DNA from: Streblospio benedicti
Taxonomy: Eukaryota > Annelida > Polychaeta > Spionida > Spionidae
Length of the DNA: 64,000 nucleotides
Direction: 5' to 3'
Assembly: GCA_019095985.1 (NCBI GenBank)
Contig: CM032669.1
Span: 31,075,959 to 31,139,958 of the forward strand
Shown here: positions 1 to 10,890 of the stretch, one piece after another
How the letters are laid out: every line of letters starts with the position of its first letter
Numbering within the stretch: the stretch's first letter is position 1
The notes under the pieces: model-generated
The model's database searches: none
Told to the model about the DNA's origin: nothing
Seen by the model: only the letters and a program-made list of their open reading frames with translations
Position numbers and translations under genes: made by a program

Positions 1-79
1 CTTCAAAATCTCTAGAACAAGCATATTTTACATGGTTAGTTCAGGAATACAAAATGAGTTCAGGGCGAATGTATTTTTA

Positions 80-387
80 GGGAACGATCATAAATAACAA
101 TACCGGGGGGGGGGGCGTACATTTTATGAGGCTCAAAGAAAAAGTTAACCGACCCCCCCATCAACATTTTGAAGAATTGAGTGACCCCCGCCCCCACCCG
201 CTCAAGAAAAAGTCATCTATGTAGTCATTGCATTGCTAAAAGAAAATATTTGAAAAAATACACCGTAGCGTGATAAAAAAAGTTCAGCGACCCCCCCCCC
301 CGCAAAAGTAATCAGAAAAGTTGGACGACCCCCCCCATACCTTTTTGGACGACCCCCCCCCCGGTATCATTATTTATGATCATTCCT
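80..387. mobile_element. Poly-C MITE, PIF/Harbinger-like, copy 1
   Basis: The 308 bp element is flanked by an exact TTA duplication (77-79 and 388-390). Its ends are inverted copies of each other: GGGAACGATCATAAATAAC at the left and the complement of a close match at the right. The interior consists of repeated short phrases such as 'gttcagcga' or 'ttggacga' followed by runs of 7-11 C. There is no coding capacity. A three-base TWA target duplication with GGG-type ends is the hallmark of PIF/Harbinger elements. A second copy lies at 18739-19160. Confidence 0.85.
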
Positions 388-816
388 TTAATAACTGTCA
401 ACTAGCATTCAATCAGACAAAATACATATAGTTGTAAAGTCGTGAGAGCAAGACTTGAATCAGGACTGCAAAACCACCATATTTATTTTTATTTATTTAT
501 AACTCATAAGTTTACATCATTTGCTTAAAAAAATTGTAGGTCAAACTCAAATACAGTCTACTGCGGCCTTTATCAATGTCCCAGTCAAAGTACACAACGT
601 TATGGGGTCTACAGTCACTCAGAATATATAAGCTATTTTGAAAACTTGATCTCCCACCCCACCCTCACAAAAACCCACACAAATGTGCGTCACAAGCTCA
701 TAATGTTAATAGTTAATGATTGCTTCTGCTGGCAGTGTACAGGATAAAGTGATCGTCACTACCTAATTGTTAGTTGGGTGGCATAGTCTATAGCGATTGT
801 AAAAATGTCTTTACAC
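388..816. other. Gene-free stretch inside the channel gene
   Basis: No exon could be recognised here on either strand. By position it is part of the intron following exon 6 of the DEG/ENaC gene, whose donor is at 815-816. The remaining exons (rest of the cysteine-rich domain and second membrane segment) must lie left of the window. Confidence 0.6.
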
Positions 817-3800
817 CTTGGACCACAGTTGAGGGCATTCCACTTGCAATCTAGCAGCATGCTTTCCAGGGAGTAGCCCATAACCTTTTTGGTGCTCTTC
901 GGGAGATCCGCAAGTACCGCACTCATGTTTTGAAATATTTGTACTTGAACAGCTGGCTTTTCAACCACAACCTTCCCTTCCTGAAACACGACAATTAATC
1001 GGCAGAATAACTATAATGATCTTAATTAGTCCACGTATGATTAATAAGGGATGGTAGCGTGCGTTTGTGGCAAAGGACGAGATTTCCAAATTGATTATTG
1101 GCTTGTTGAAATTTTGGTTGTGTATTGATAATCGCAGAATAATGAAAATTATAGTCAACTACGGCATTGAAGCTCTTGATTGTACAATACCTCGAAAAAC
1201 CATGGTTTCCCGGTGAGGTTTACTTCCGGGACGAAGGCATCATCTCCTCTGTCACTTTTCTTCTCTTCTTCGTCAGTTTCTGTTTTATTATAGGCCAAAG
1301 TCGTGAAAGTAATAGGTTCACGGGTAGTTCTTTTCGTTGGTGTTGATTGTGTGGTAGATTTGATAGTAGTTATTGCTTTTGTTGTTGGGCTCAATGATTC
1401 TGTTGTTATGGACAGCAAGGATACCAATGTAGAGTAAGATTTGTTGGTGTTCACATGTAAAGTCACATTTGAAGATGTTGTAGTAATCATACTCGTGCTA
1501 GGTTCAGATGTATTAGTGCTGAGTGTAGTTGTAGTAATGCCAGATGTATTTGTAGTAGATGTTGTTGTGCCTGATGTCAATACAAAGGATTCTGTATATG
1601 GCATCGTAGAATAAATGCCCTCAGCTGTAGAACTCGTTTCTGCTATTTCGCTGGACCCAGCTGATTCTTCACTTTGTAGTGGTGTATTGCTCTGAGTTGA
1701 TACGATCCTTTCATCAAAATTTCCGGATCCCAATAATTCCTCATATTCACCAGATCCCCATGGTTCCTCAGATGAGATTTCTGTTATTGATTCCCCGGTG
1801 GGCTCCAGTCCTGTAGCGGTAACTGTTTCTAGCTCGGAGTGGTCCACAGTGGGCTCCAGTCCTGTAGCGGTAACTGTTTCTAGCTCGGAGTGGTCCACAG
1901 TGGGCTCCAGTCCTGTAGCGGTAACTGTTTCTAGCTCGGAGTGGTCCACAGTGGGCTCCAGTACTGTAGCGGTAACTGTTTCTAGCTCAGACCCCGAAGA
2001 TTCTGCCTCAGTTGCATTTAGTTCTGTATACAAAAAAATGTGCTATACTTTATAAGAATCCACTAAATGTATCGTTTATTGTACTGATTTTAACTATACA
2101 ATATGTACATCTGCTCATTACATCCAAAGATCAGCAGCTGGGGGGACAGTCACTGAATATTCAGGGTGGACTTGGCCTTTTCGTCTTTTTTACATACAAT
2201 CAAACCTTTTCCGTTAATCTGAGATCCCTGCCTTTTAATATCCGATGACTCACCCTGAATAGCTAATAGAGCATTTGGTCATAATTATCAATTACACTAC
2301 CCTATCTAATCACTATATTGAGCGCATATATCACAATAGAGTTAATGTTAACATGGCTTTTCGGTGTTAGAGCCCAATTTGATATCTCAACGTTAGATAT
2401 GCCAGATCAAAGAAGCCAGAACTGACCACGCTTCATCTTCATCTCAGCTATGCTTTGTTTACATTGACTGAGGTAGAATTACATGAAATCAATGGCATTG
2501 TTGAAAAGTTTGTAAACAGGGAATGAAAATTTTCTACATTTGTATGGACACGGTTTAGAACTCAAGCTCGTTGTTGTGTCTATAAGTGTTATCAGTGTTG
2601 CATAAGTAGAGACATCTCTATAAATTTTCACGGTGGATACATGGATATATGTATCATAGAAACAAATAATCATTCTCGAATGGGCAGAAAGATCGACATA
2701 CAAACATACTTACGCCTCTTTGATCTATGAAGTGTCCGGAATGATCCTTGATCTGCATATGTTTCAAAATCAGACGGCTTTCCTTTACGTTTATATTCAG
2801 TCCGCAATGTTGCAGAATTGTTTAGATCATGATCATCTGATGAACTTGAGACTCCTAAAATTACATAATAGCACTATCCTTTGCTGTTGATTACATGAAT
2901 TGTACTTTTGTTGCGATATAACATTAGCTAATAGAACTTATTGTGACAAATAACTAACCTTTCAATAATAATGCTTGCTTTTCGTCATCATCTTTGGATG
3001 ACACACAGCGTTTCTTACGTTTTGCTCTCAGTTTTCCTGCATAAATTTAAAGTCAGCAAACATACAATATGCTATAAAGATCATAATAATTGATTTGTAG
3101 TAAAGCCTATGCTGGCAGGTTATAAGCTTCAAACAACAGGCGACAGCAGCATACTACGACTATAGGCATGCAAAATGTAGACACTTGCATGCATACATAT
3201 GTCCTTATAACATCGCCTGTCGTATGAAGCATGTAGGGTGTAGCTTGTAGCGCGTTTGTGAACATATCAAAATAAATTAAAGTCTGTTAATTGTGCTACA
3301 AGTACGTTTTTGGTTATGTTTGCCTTGTCCTGCTTTCATATGACTAAAATTACATACACATGTCAATTTTAGTTTTTTTTCAAAACTGTATTATATCATA
3401 TGCTAATATGCTATATGAATACAGAATATGAATTGGCACACCACAGATGAGAGTATAACAATTGTTGTACAATTACTGATGTTTTATAAAATAAGATAAA
3501 AGCATCCTTATTAAACAATACCCCCCACCCCCAAACCACCACCACACACACACACAACTCACCCGTGACTGCCATCTCTTGCGCATCTTTAACTTCATTC
3601 AGTGCTTCTTGTAACTTGTCACCGCCGTATTTCGCTTTGGACTTAACAATGGCATTCAAGTTGCAAAAGGTAACTGCGGGGAAGGCGACTGTTTCAAAAT
3701 TTAGCTGCAATGAATCTGGATTATCAGTGATGTTGTATGAAAAAAAAAATCGTTCAAATGACTATGACTAGTGTTTGCGCATATCAAAATAGGTCAGCAA

Positions 3801-4454
3801 TGTGTCAACAACATAACACTGCGCCTATATTTGTGTTCCAGTCCTGTTTTCTTGTGCGCTGTTGTCTTAGATTTCGTCCTAGATATACAAATATAATGGT
3901 TGGTAGCATACCTACTAATTCCTGAATATTTGAGAAAATAACCACATCTTTTTTAAACTGAGTGGATTCATGTTCCAATTTTTAATCTAAAGACAATTAA
4001 AAGGGGGAATATAGATCTACTATAGCTGGTGGTAAGAACGAACTAATTATGGACAAAACCGGGTGAGTTTGTAACATGAATTATTTCATCATGATTCGTT
4101 CTTGTGGCCAATAAGGTGAGTTCTTGGGGCGTATCACGGCGAGCCTGAACAGTGAAGGCGAGACTGATGCGCCACAAGAACGAACCCTGATGAAATAATT
4201 CATGTTACAAACTCACCCGGTTTTGTGTATATATATCTGCTTACCGTTGCATCCTCCGCTATTTCTTTCCTCGCAAATTTCACACAATACAAAGTCACAA
4301 CTGCGAGTGTTGCACAGAAAGAACATAGAACTAAAATGAGCCACATTTTCCTTGCACATTTATTCTGATGATTTGCATGTTGTGACAGCCCGTGAATACT
4401 TGTATTATTACAGAATTCAAACAGTACTGCTTTACATCCATTCAAACGTGTCAT
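817..4454 (-). CDS. DEG/ENaC (amiloride-sensitive) sodium channel, 5' part, with mucin-like extracellular insert
   Basis: This is a partial cation-channel subunit of the plasma membrane. Minus-strand exons are 4454-4245, 3761-3563, 3036-2959, 2854-2714, 2023-1191 and 980-817; all donors are GT, all acceptors AG, and the phases (0,1,1,1,0,2) agree, giving about 542 residues before the gene leaves the window. The ATG at 4454 has a good context (GTCACCATGA). Family marks are the N-terminal His-Gly gating motif (NTSIHGL, residues 18-23), the first membrane segment (about 38-58), FPAVTFCNLN just after it (97-106), and MLLDCKWNALNCG in the last exon, equivalent to the conserved Cys pair of the extracellular domain. 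Exons 3-5 replace or extend the finger region. They hold a basic stretch, four 17-residue repeats and a long Ser/Thr/Pro-rich tract, which is atypical for the family. The second membrane segment lies outside the window. Ligand and ion selectivity cannot be inferred. Confidence 0.9.
1800..1990 (-). repeat. Four in-frame 51 bp tandem repeats
   Basis: A 51 bp unit starts at 1800, 1851, 1902 and 1953; the first three are nearly identical and the fourth is partial and slightly diverged. It lies in exon 5 of the channel gene. Since 51 is a multiple of three it encodes a repeating 17-residue unit (LETVTATGLEPTVDHSE). The near identity suggests recent expansion or homogenisation. Confidence 0.95.
4053..4226. 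repeat. Foldback palindrome beside a splice donor
   Basis: Arms of about 55 bp (4053-4108 and 4172-4226) are near-perfect reverse complements and begin and end with ACAAAACCGGGTGAG and its complement. The spacer is about 60 bp. The palindrome lies in intron 1 of the DEG/ENaC gene and ends 19 bases from the exon 1 boundary at 4245. It is probably a small foldback transposable element, and the transcript could form a strong stem next to the donor. Confidence 0.85.
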
Positions 4455-5035
4455 GGTGACCAAAAGGTATCACTGGACCATGATTGACATAAGTAATTGT
4501 ATATTTCATCACCATTCTATGCCAAAATAATCACAGTATGCGCATGCTACAATTTAGAGTTCAGTCGTCTAGACTTTTATTACCAGCACGATAAAGAAAA
4601 CCACATAATCTAGAACATGGTCCATATACGCAATAACTGATTGAAATGTATTGTAATAATGGGTGTTTGGCTCATAGCTGCACTTATATAATTCATGAAT
4701 ATAAACAATGCTGGCTTCCGATTAACATAACAATTATTAATGTATTTGATTTGAGTGGCCATATACCACTTAAAGATGACACAGCTCTTTCATTAGCAGA
4801 ATGTCAAACTAGGATAGGTACTGAAAAATTCATGAGCTATAGTAGCCACATAAATCATAAATATAATTACCGTGAATATTGCATATGAGTAACTATTATG
4901 TATCTAATATGTACAGGACCTAAATATGGAGAATTATGTCAGCTGTTAATGTCACTGGCTTCTTTAACATGAAAAATGTCACACAGTTGGAAATACATAT
5001 TGAGCATTTTTCTGCTATAGTTTTTTTATCAACTC
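4455..5035. other. Upstream region of the channel gene, no gene seen
   Basis: This is the AT-rich sequence directly 5' of the channel start codon, so it should hold the 5' UTR and promoter. I saw no convincing TATA box or coding exon. Confidence 0.5.
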
Positions 5036-5038
5036 TAA

Positions 5039-5358
5039 GGGACGGTGCAATATTTACTATACCAGGAAGGGGGACCGGTGCATTTGGTAGGGGGACAGGT
5101 ACTTTTTTCAAGGCTTATTCTCGTTGGGCATGGGACATGTACTTTTTTTCTGCTGCTGAAATCCCACCTCGACGTGAGCGAATCGGTACAAATTAATCAC
5201 GCGAATATTCATGGGAGGGGACGCTGACTTTTTTTATGAATAGAGGTCATGGGGCATCAGGTTTTTTTTTCATCACAGCAGCAGGGGACAAGACCTTTTT
5301 TCAGACAAGTTTTTCGATATGTACCGGTCCCCCCGCCTGTTAAATATTGCACCGTCCC
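5039..5358. mobile_element. MITE, PIF/Harbinger-like, second family
   Basis: The 320 bp element has a perfect terminal inverted repeat, GGGACGGTGCAATATTTA, at both ends and an exact TAA target duplication (5036-5038 and 5359-5361). The interior is non-coding, with G-rich blocks separated by T-runs. The start GGGACGG resembles the ends of the larger element at 24183-25718. Confidence 0.88.
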
Positions 5359-5429
5359 TAAGTTACTCTAGATGACTAAAATCGCAATGCAAGCTGACAT
5401 CTTAACGCATACGTGCTGAATGAAATAAA

Positions 5430-5868
5430 ACCATGACATACTTATTTAACACATTGAAATTGTCAGAAAAGTTAAATATTCCAAAATTAAGAAATAAGGA
5501 AGTGGGACATTTGATGAACCGCATTATGTACAGGCATTTGTCATATCATATCATCTCATCTCTAAATCTTTGAGAATATGAAATGATAGGTGTAACTGTT
5601 TTTCTTCAAATAGAGAACCAATCTAAATCCCTTACCGGAGTGGTATTCTCATGCTTATTACAAATGATGTCAAAATAAGTCAGCAAACATATATACACCC
5701 CACTTCCGTATGACGCAACCGCTTAAACAGCAAACCTAATGAATACAATACAATACAATACAATACAATACAATACAATACAATACAATACAATACAATA
5801 CAATAATCTTAATATCATTACAAATATAATGTATGTGAACATTCATTATAAGTTATAAAATGTTTTAT
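5430..5868. repeat. Direct repeat, copy 1 (left of the RLR copy)
   Basis: This stretch aligns collinearly with 9970-10890. Shared landmarks include 'tgggacatttgatgaac', 'tattctcatgcttattaca' and 'gtgaacattcatta'. Copy 1 contains an (AATAC)n microsatellite at 5742-5805 (about 13 units). In copy 2 a ~500 bp insert interrupts the match. The pair brackets the helicase pseudogene in the same orientation. Confidence 0.75.
5742..5805. repeat. (AATAC)n microsatellite
   Basis: About 13 perfect pentamer units. They fall inside the first copy of the direct repeat and are essentially absent at the matching place in copy 2, so the array expanded after the duplication. Confidence 0.95.
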
Positions 5869-6227
5869 TCAAGCTTTTCAACTCTATGGAGTCTTAATCA
5901 AAGTCGCTTTTCATAATAATATGCAAGTATTCAGAGTGCCACTATCGTTGGGCTCACACTTTATGATGAGATAAAATACAATTTAAATGAAATTTAAAGC
6001 TGAACAAAATTAAAGCAGCGGATTAAATAAAAATACAAATGATACAATAATTTAACACACCTCATCAAAAACTAAGCTGAAATTCCCCTGTTCATCGATA
6101 TTTATGGATTGTGTCCACAAAGTCAATAAATTCCATGGATGAATGTCCATGGACATTTATTCTACTGTTTTTTTTCCATGTATTGTCCATGGATATCCAT
6201 GCATTTCAGTGGATTTCCATGGACATT

Positions 6228-8243
6228 CTACAGCCGGGCCCGGTCAATGTTGCACGGGATAACATGCTCATAGCGTATGATGAGGTCACACTTTCTAATG
6301 TCGTAACCCTCTTCAGCCGCTGTCGCGATGAGCACCTTGTGTTGGCCGTCCTTAAAGGACTTGAGAACATCTTCTTGCTGATGTAGTGTCATGCCTCCTC
6401 GGAATTGGTTGGCATTTGGTCCAGTGAAGGGTTTGGCATTGTACACTTTTAGTTTGTTATCGTCCATCATCCAGGTTGCAGGGGCTAGTGCGATCTGGCG
6501 TGTAGTGCAGAATACTATGGCACGAGAGTCGCACGTCATGTTTTCAAGGATTACAGTCTTTAGTTTCTCTACCTTGGGGTTAGCGTATTTTTTGTTATCC
6601 GCAACTCGCTGATGGAATGGCTTCTTTTCTACAAAAATTCCAGCTAGCCACTTATCAGTGGCATCTGAATGTACAACTGAGACTTCAAGCATATCTCGCT
6701 TTATGTAGGCCAAGCCATCTTTGGGACGGCAATCAGCATTGATCATCAGAGCATTGTTATAGATCTCTAGGGGACTTCTGCAGGCAACAAAGAACCTTCT
6801 GACATCCTTCATAAAAATGAACAGTTAGAAACTTGTGATGGGATCAATCTCACCCTCATTGGAGGCATTGGTTAGGATCTGAGGAGTCATAATGAAAATG
6901 TCAGTCATTCATGACATGTGACAATGGTGGCGGCTGTCCATTTTCTCTACTTAAGGGAACAATACGTCGACCAGGAATGTATTTTTGAAACATCTTGCAC
7001 TGCTGCTGCACAAGTTGTACTGTGGGTACAAAGAACACAAGCTTTTTCTCTCCTTCAAAGCCATGTGCACCTTTAAAATGCGCCCTAGCAATGTCAAGGG
7101 GAACATGTGTATTGCCGGACCATGTTGGGGCCAGACTTACAGCATTTTCTCCTTGAATAGCGGGATCAGCTAATGCTTTCTGATAATTTCTTAACGCCAG
7201 CATCTCAGGAGGAATAGGTGTGCGAATCTCATGTGCTACTGTGTTGGTGTTGTCAGCATTGCTTGTGGTTGAAGCTGGGCTGCTGGCTGCTTCAATTGCC
7301 GCGGTGCTAATGTCAAGCATTTTATTATCTAGCATCTTGTCTGGAATAACTCGACCTTCTCCTGGTGTTATCAGAGACAGGTTGTTCATATCTTCATTGA
7401 GATTGAGACTGAAATCCATGTCAGTGGCATTCTGGCCATGTGTCTTCAATTCATTTTTCTCTGGACCAATGCCACAATGTCCGGAGTCTGGAGCTCCCGC
7501 GAAATCCATGCTCACTGGTCCGTCTTCTAGATTAATTCGGAATGACTCAGGCTCCTCTGTCTCAGACACCTGTCTGAGTACTCGCCATCTGGAAGCATAT
7601 TTGCTGCTTCCTCTCCAAGGTAGTCGTTAATCATATTTTTGGTCAGAGCTTTAGCTTCTTCCAAAGTTTTTGCGGTCTTAAATTTATCATCTATTATGTC
7701 TACCAAGTGGCCAGAGCCATTTTCGTTGAAGGTAAAGACAAGGCAGGGGAACCAATCCTCTTTTTTACAGGCAATGTATTTTATCAAGAGAATAGTTGCA
7801 GTGCCTCTCTCTCCATTGCGCCTTTGCAGCACACGAATATCCTCACAATCATCACTATTGAGACAGCCGAGTGCTTGGAGATTAGGGAGAAGATCGCAAG
7901 GGTTAATGTTTGTGAGTTCAGGCAAAAAAGAACTAATAATATTGATGAAAAAATCTCTGTGATGCAGGTTTGCATTGCCTTCTAACATCTGCGGCAATAG
8001 GTTGTGACCTGTTGTTTCCAAGGCATCGAGAAATCCCTGGAACCAGCCTTCTTCGTGACTTGCTGTCATTGCATTTAGTAGCATGTCTATTTTGTCATTT
8101 CTAGGTTTGTCTGATGTTAGCACATCTATAATCAATTCTTTTGTGCAAAACATGAACTCGGAAAGATGTCGAACGACCTCATTTACATTCAGTTTATTAT
8201 AGATTTGTGCTCGGAATGCATCGATCAGTTTTTTGTCAGACAA
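6228..8243 (-). pseudogene. Intronless decayed RIG-I-like receptor (CARD-CARD-DExD/H helicase)
   Basis: RIG-I-like receptors sense cytoplasmic double-stranded RNA through an ATP-dependent helicase and signal through CARDs. From the 5' end on the minus strand: two CARDs (about 8240-7570, with the 'W-x-x-F-x-x-A-L' helix pattern twice), an acidic linker, the helicase N-terminus (LRNYQKALADPAIQGENAVS) and the helicase C-domain (VLIATAAEEGYDIRKCDLII). It is not functional as read. There is a frame change near 7570 between the CARDs and the linker. The Walker A lysine is lost (PTWSGNT where the family has PTGSGKT). The frame breaks near 6900, and the DECH box and motif III are missing where 'LFIF' runs straight into the helicase-2 region. 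The product stops before the motif VI arginines and has no C-terminal RNA-binding domain. No ATG opens the CARD frame. Continuity over 2 kb without introns suggests a retrocopy, but no poly-A tail or target duplication was seen. Confidence 0.92.
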
Positions 8244-9969
8244 GCACTACAATTGGCCATGATTAGCACGCATATATCAATGATCTGTTGCTCGTAATTC
8301 AAAGTCGGCACTGAATATCACAAACGGTATCTGTAATTCTGTATGATATATACTGTTCAAATGTTTTCTCTTTGACATAGCAATTGTCACTTTTCAATAC
8401 AACCCCATGTAATCAAAGTTCAAAGTTGACAAATGTCAATGATCATAATGATCACATGGTGTAAATATTTCCCCGTCTGCTTTGTTTAGCTAAACAAGTC
8501 ACTGATTTTGTCATTATGACCTTCAATGCTGAAAGCCGTCTTTATTCCTGTGGCACAACCAACAGAGTCTAAAGCATGACGTTATTCCTAACTTGGAACA
8601 ATTATAAACACAATATTGATACTTGAAGATTGTATCCTCACGTTCCTTTGACAGAACTGTAGTGTTATAGCAGGATATTGAAATATTTCATCAACATTCA
8701 GTAGAATCTATAAGGATTCACTGAGAAATTTTCTGAAAATGTTGCAACTGGGTTCACTTTTGTTTTATTCTTGATACATATTTCACTTTTGTATTAACAT
8801 ATTGTATGTATTGTATGCTTTTGTTTTTTTCCTGCCTTATTCTGGAATATAAAAACCTGTTCGTAATGGATTGTTTAGCATGTATGTTACTACACATAGT
8901 TATATTAGAACCTTAATATCAAATTGATTTTAATAATTAACTTATATGTGTGTATGGTGTCAGATAGGTTTTGTCACTCAGAGATTTATTTAGACTATTT
9001 TCTTAACAACTAAGCAGAACACTTTAATCTTTGAAAACGTTGTCCAACAATCTTGCTGAGGTAAATTGATAAGATTTTTTTAAATGCATATAACCAAATT
9101 ATTTAATGTTGTGGCTACCGTCTTTTCCACCATTTAATAACATTTCAAAAGTTAATTTCAAAATCTAAAGATTCAAAAGGTTCAAAAGTTAGAAAGTTAA
9201 AAAGTTAAAAAGCCAAACTCAGGTTTTGTTTCATTTTAAATATATATATTATTTTCGTCTTCTGATAAGACCTCTTCCAATGTGGTGAACCATTTGGGAC
9301 CATCTCGGTCCATAAGGATCCTCTCACAATGGGAGTAAAAATGAAGAAAGTAGCAAAGGTAAGTTTCCTTTTATTAGAAGATCTATTGCAATAGACTATA
9401 ATATTAAATATCTCTATTGAGTGCACTATCATACAAAGAATCATTATCACCAATTCAAAACTTAAAAAATCTTTAGGTTAATGAGTGATATTAGTTACAA
9501 ATAAAATTTTATACAAATTAGCAGCAATTATTTAATATTCTACATCAGCTACTCTCACAAAATTACCTGTTTTGAATTACCTGTGGTGTCCAAAGTTTTG
9601 TCAAACTGTAATAGAAGTTGTGTAAAAACATTTGGACCAGAAATCAATCATTTGGCCTGAACCATATATGTGGTTGCTGGGGAAACTGGAAGGAATGTGT
9701 AGTTGGACTCTGAAGATGTCTGTACAAAGTTAATAGTATCTGATGGTCTCGGAAGATATGGTTGTACGAAGTTAATAGCTATCACAGAAATTTATAAGGC
9801 AATGTTTATCAGGAGTGGCTGGAGGCTCAAAGTGTTTGAAGATCTGGTGAAGGACTTCGAATCTTTCAAGGACATTGTGCTGTGTTGTGTAAGCTCATTC
9901 TGCATGCGTAGTTTTTAACTATTGCACTATCATTTAATATTATACAAAAAGTAAAATATCCTCGACGTT
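8244..9969. other. AT-rich intergenic, no clear gene
   Basis: I found no repeat ends or long coding exon. One weak candidate exon on the plus strand (9270-9358) is listed separately. Confidence 0.5.
9270..9358 (+). CDS. Candidate small exon, unknown
   Basis: A 29-codon open stretch between a possible AG acceptor (polypyrimidine tract weak) and a good GTAAGT donor at 9359. The reading includes 'PFGTISVHKDPLTMGVKMKK'. I do not recognise it and no neighbouring exon was found to pair with it, so it may be chance. Confidence 0.2.
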
Positions 9970-10890
9970 AAACATGAAAATATTTATTTCACTCATATTA
10001 AATTTTCAGAAGAGCACAGTATTCCAAAATCGAGAAATAAGGCAGTGGGACATTTGATGAACTACATTATGTACACGCATTGGCATTCGTCATATCATAT
10101 CATCTGATCTCTAAATCATGCCAGTTCTTTGAGAGCATAACAAATGTAGGTAAATATGTGTAAACGGTTTGCTTCAACTAGAGTCTAATCTACATCTCTT
10201 AATATTCGGCAGAGTGATATTCTCATGCTTATTACAATAATGTGCTTTATATCAAAATAAAAGTCAACAAACGTCTATTATATATCCCAGCAGTCTCCGG
10301 TGCTGTCGTCCAATCGAACACTCCACACATTTGTGTTGAACTGGCACGAGTATTCCGTTCATAAGGCAAACTTTCCAACAGACTATCCAGATGGTTCCCT
10401 GTTTGTTTGTTTTTCTGTACGCATTTGTAAAGAGTGGTTGCTGTTAAAATTTGTTATGGATACTTTTAGTGTGTCTGCTGTAAGGAGGAGTGCGAGTGTG
10501 TGTACGTGTGTTTTGGCATTATAATTGAGATCAGTTTAGTACCAATAGCTATAGAGATGGATACTGTGTGGGGTGTTGGGAGAGGTCAAGAAATTCCACA
10601 TCCCTAATTGTTTACTGAATTGTTTTGCCTCTTGTCTAAAATCCCACTTCTTTTGCTTTTTGCTCACATCGCGCATTTTATTTTTATTTTCACGCACCTC
10701 TCACTTCCAATATATCCCACCCCATTCCCTCTTTTTTTTGGCTTTTCCTCACATTCCTGCCTTTTCAAGCCCTTCTCACACCTCACTTCCTTGTGACCCC
10801 AAATCCCTTAAACAGTGAGAGCCTAATGAATAATACCATCATCTTAATATTATTACAAATATATAGAATGTGAACATTCATTATGATAAA
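9970..10890. repeat. Direct repeat, copy 2 (right of the RLR copy)
   Basis: Diverged second copy of 5430-5868, interrupted at about 10300-10800 by an insert. The insert includes a pyrimidine-rich tract whose complement ('gggatgtgg' with purine runs) resembles 18270-18480. The match resumes with 'taatgaataatac' and 'tgaacattcattat'. Confidence 0.7.

Noticed and set aside
10300-10524. Possible VWC-like exon on the plus strand (FVLNWHEYSVHKANFPTDY)
   Set aside because: It resembles the start of a VWC domain but lacks the first Cys, lies on the opposite strand to the VWC gene, and sits in an insert within a repeat; no splice partners.
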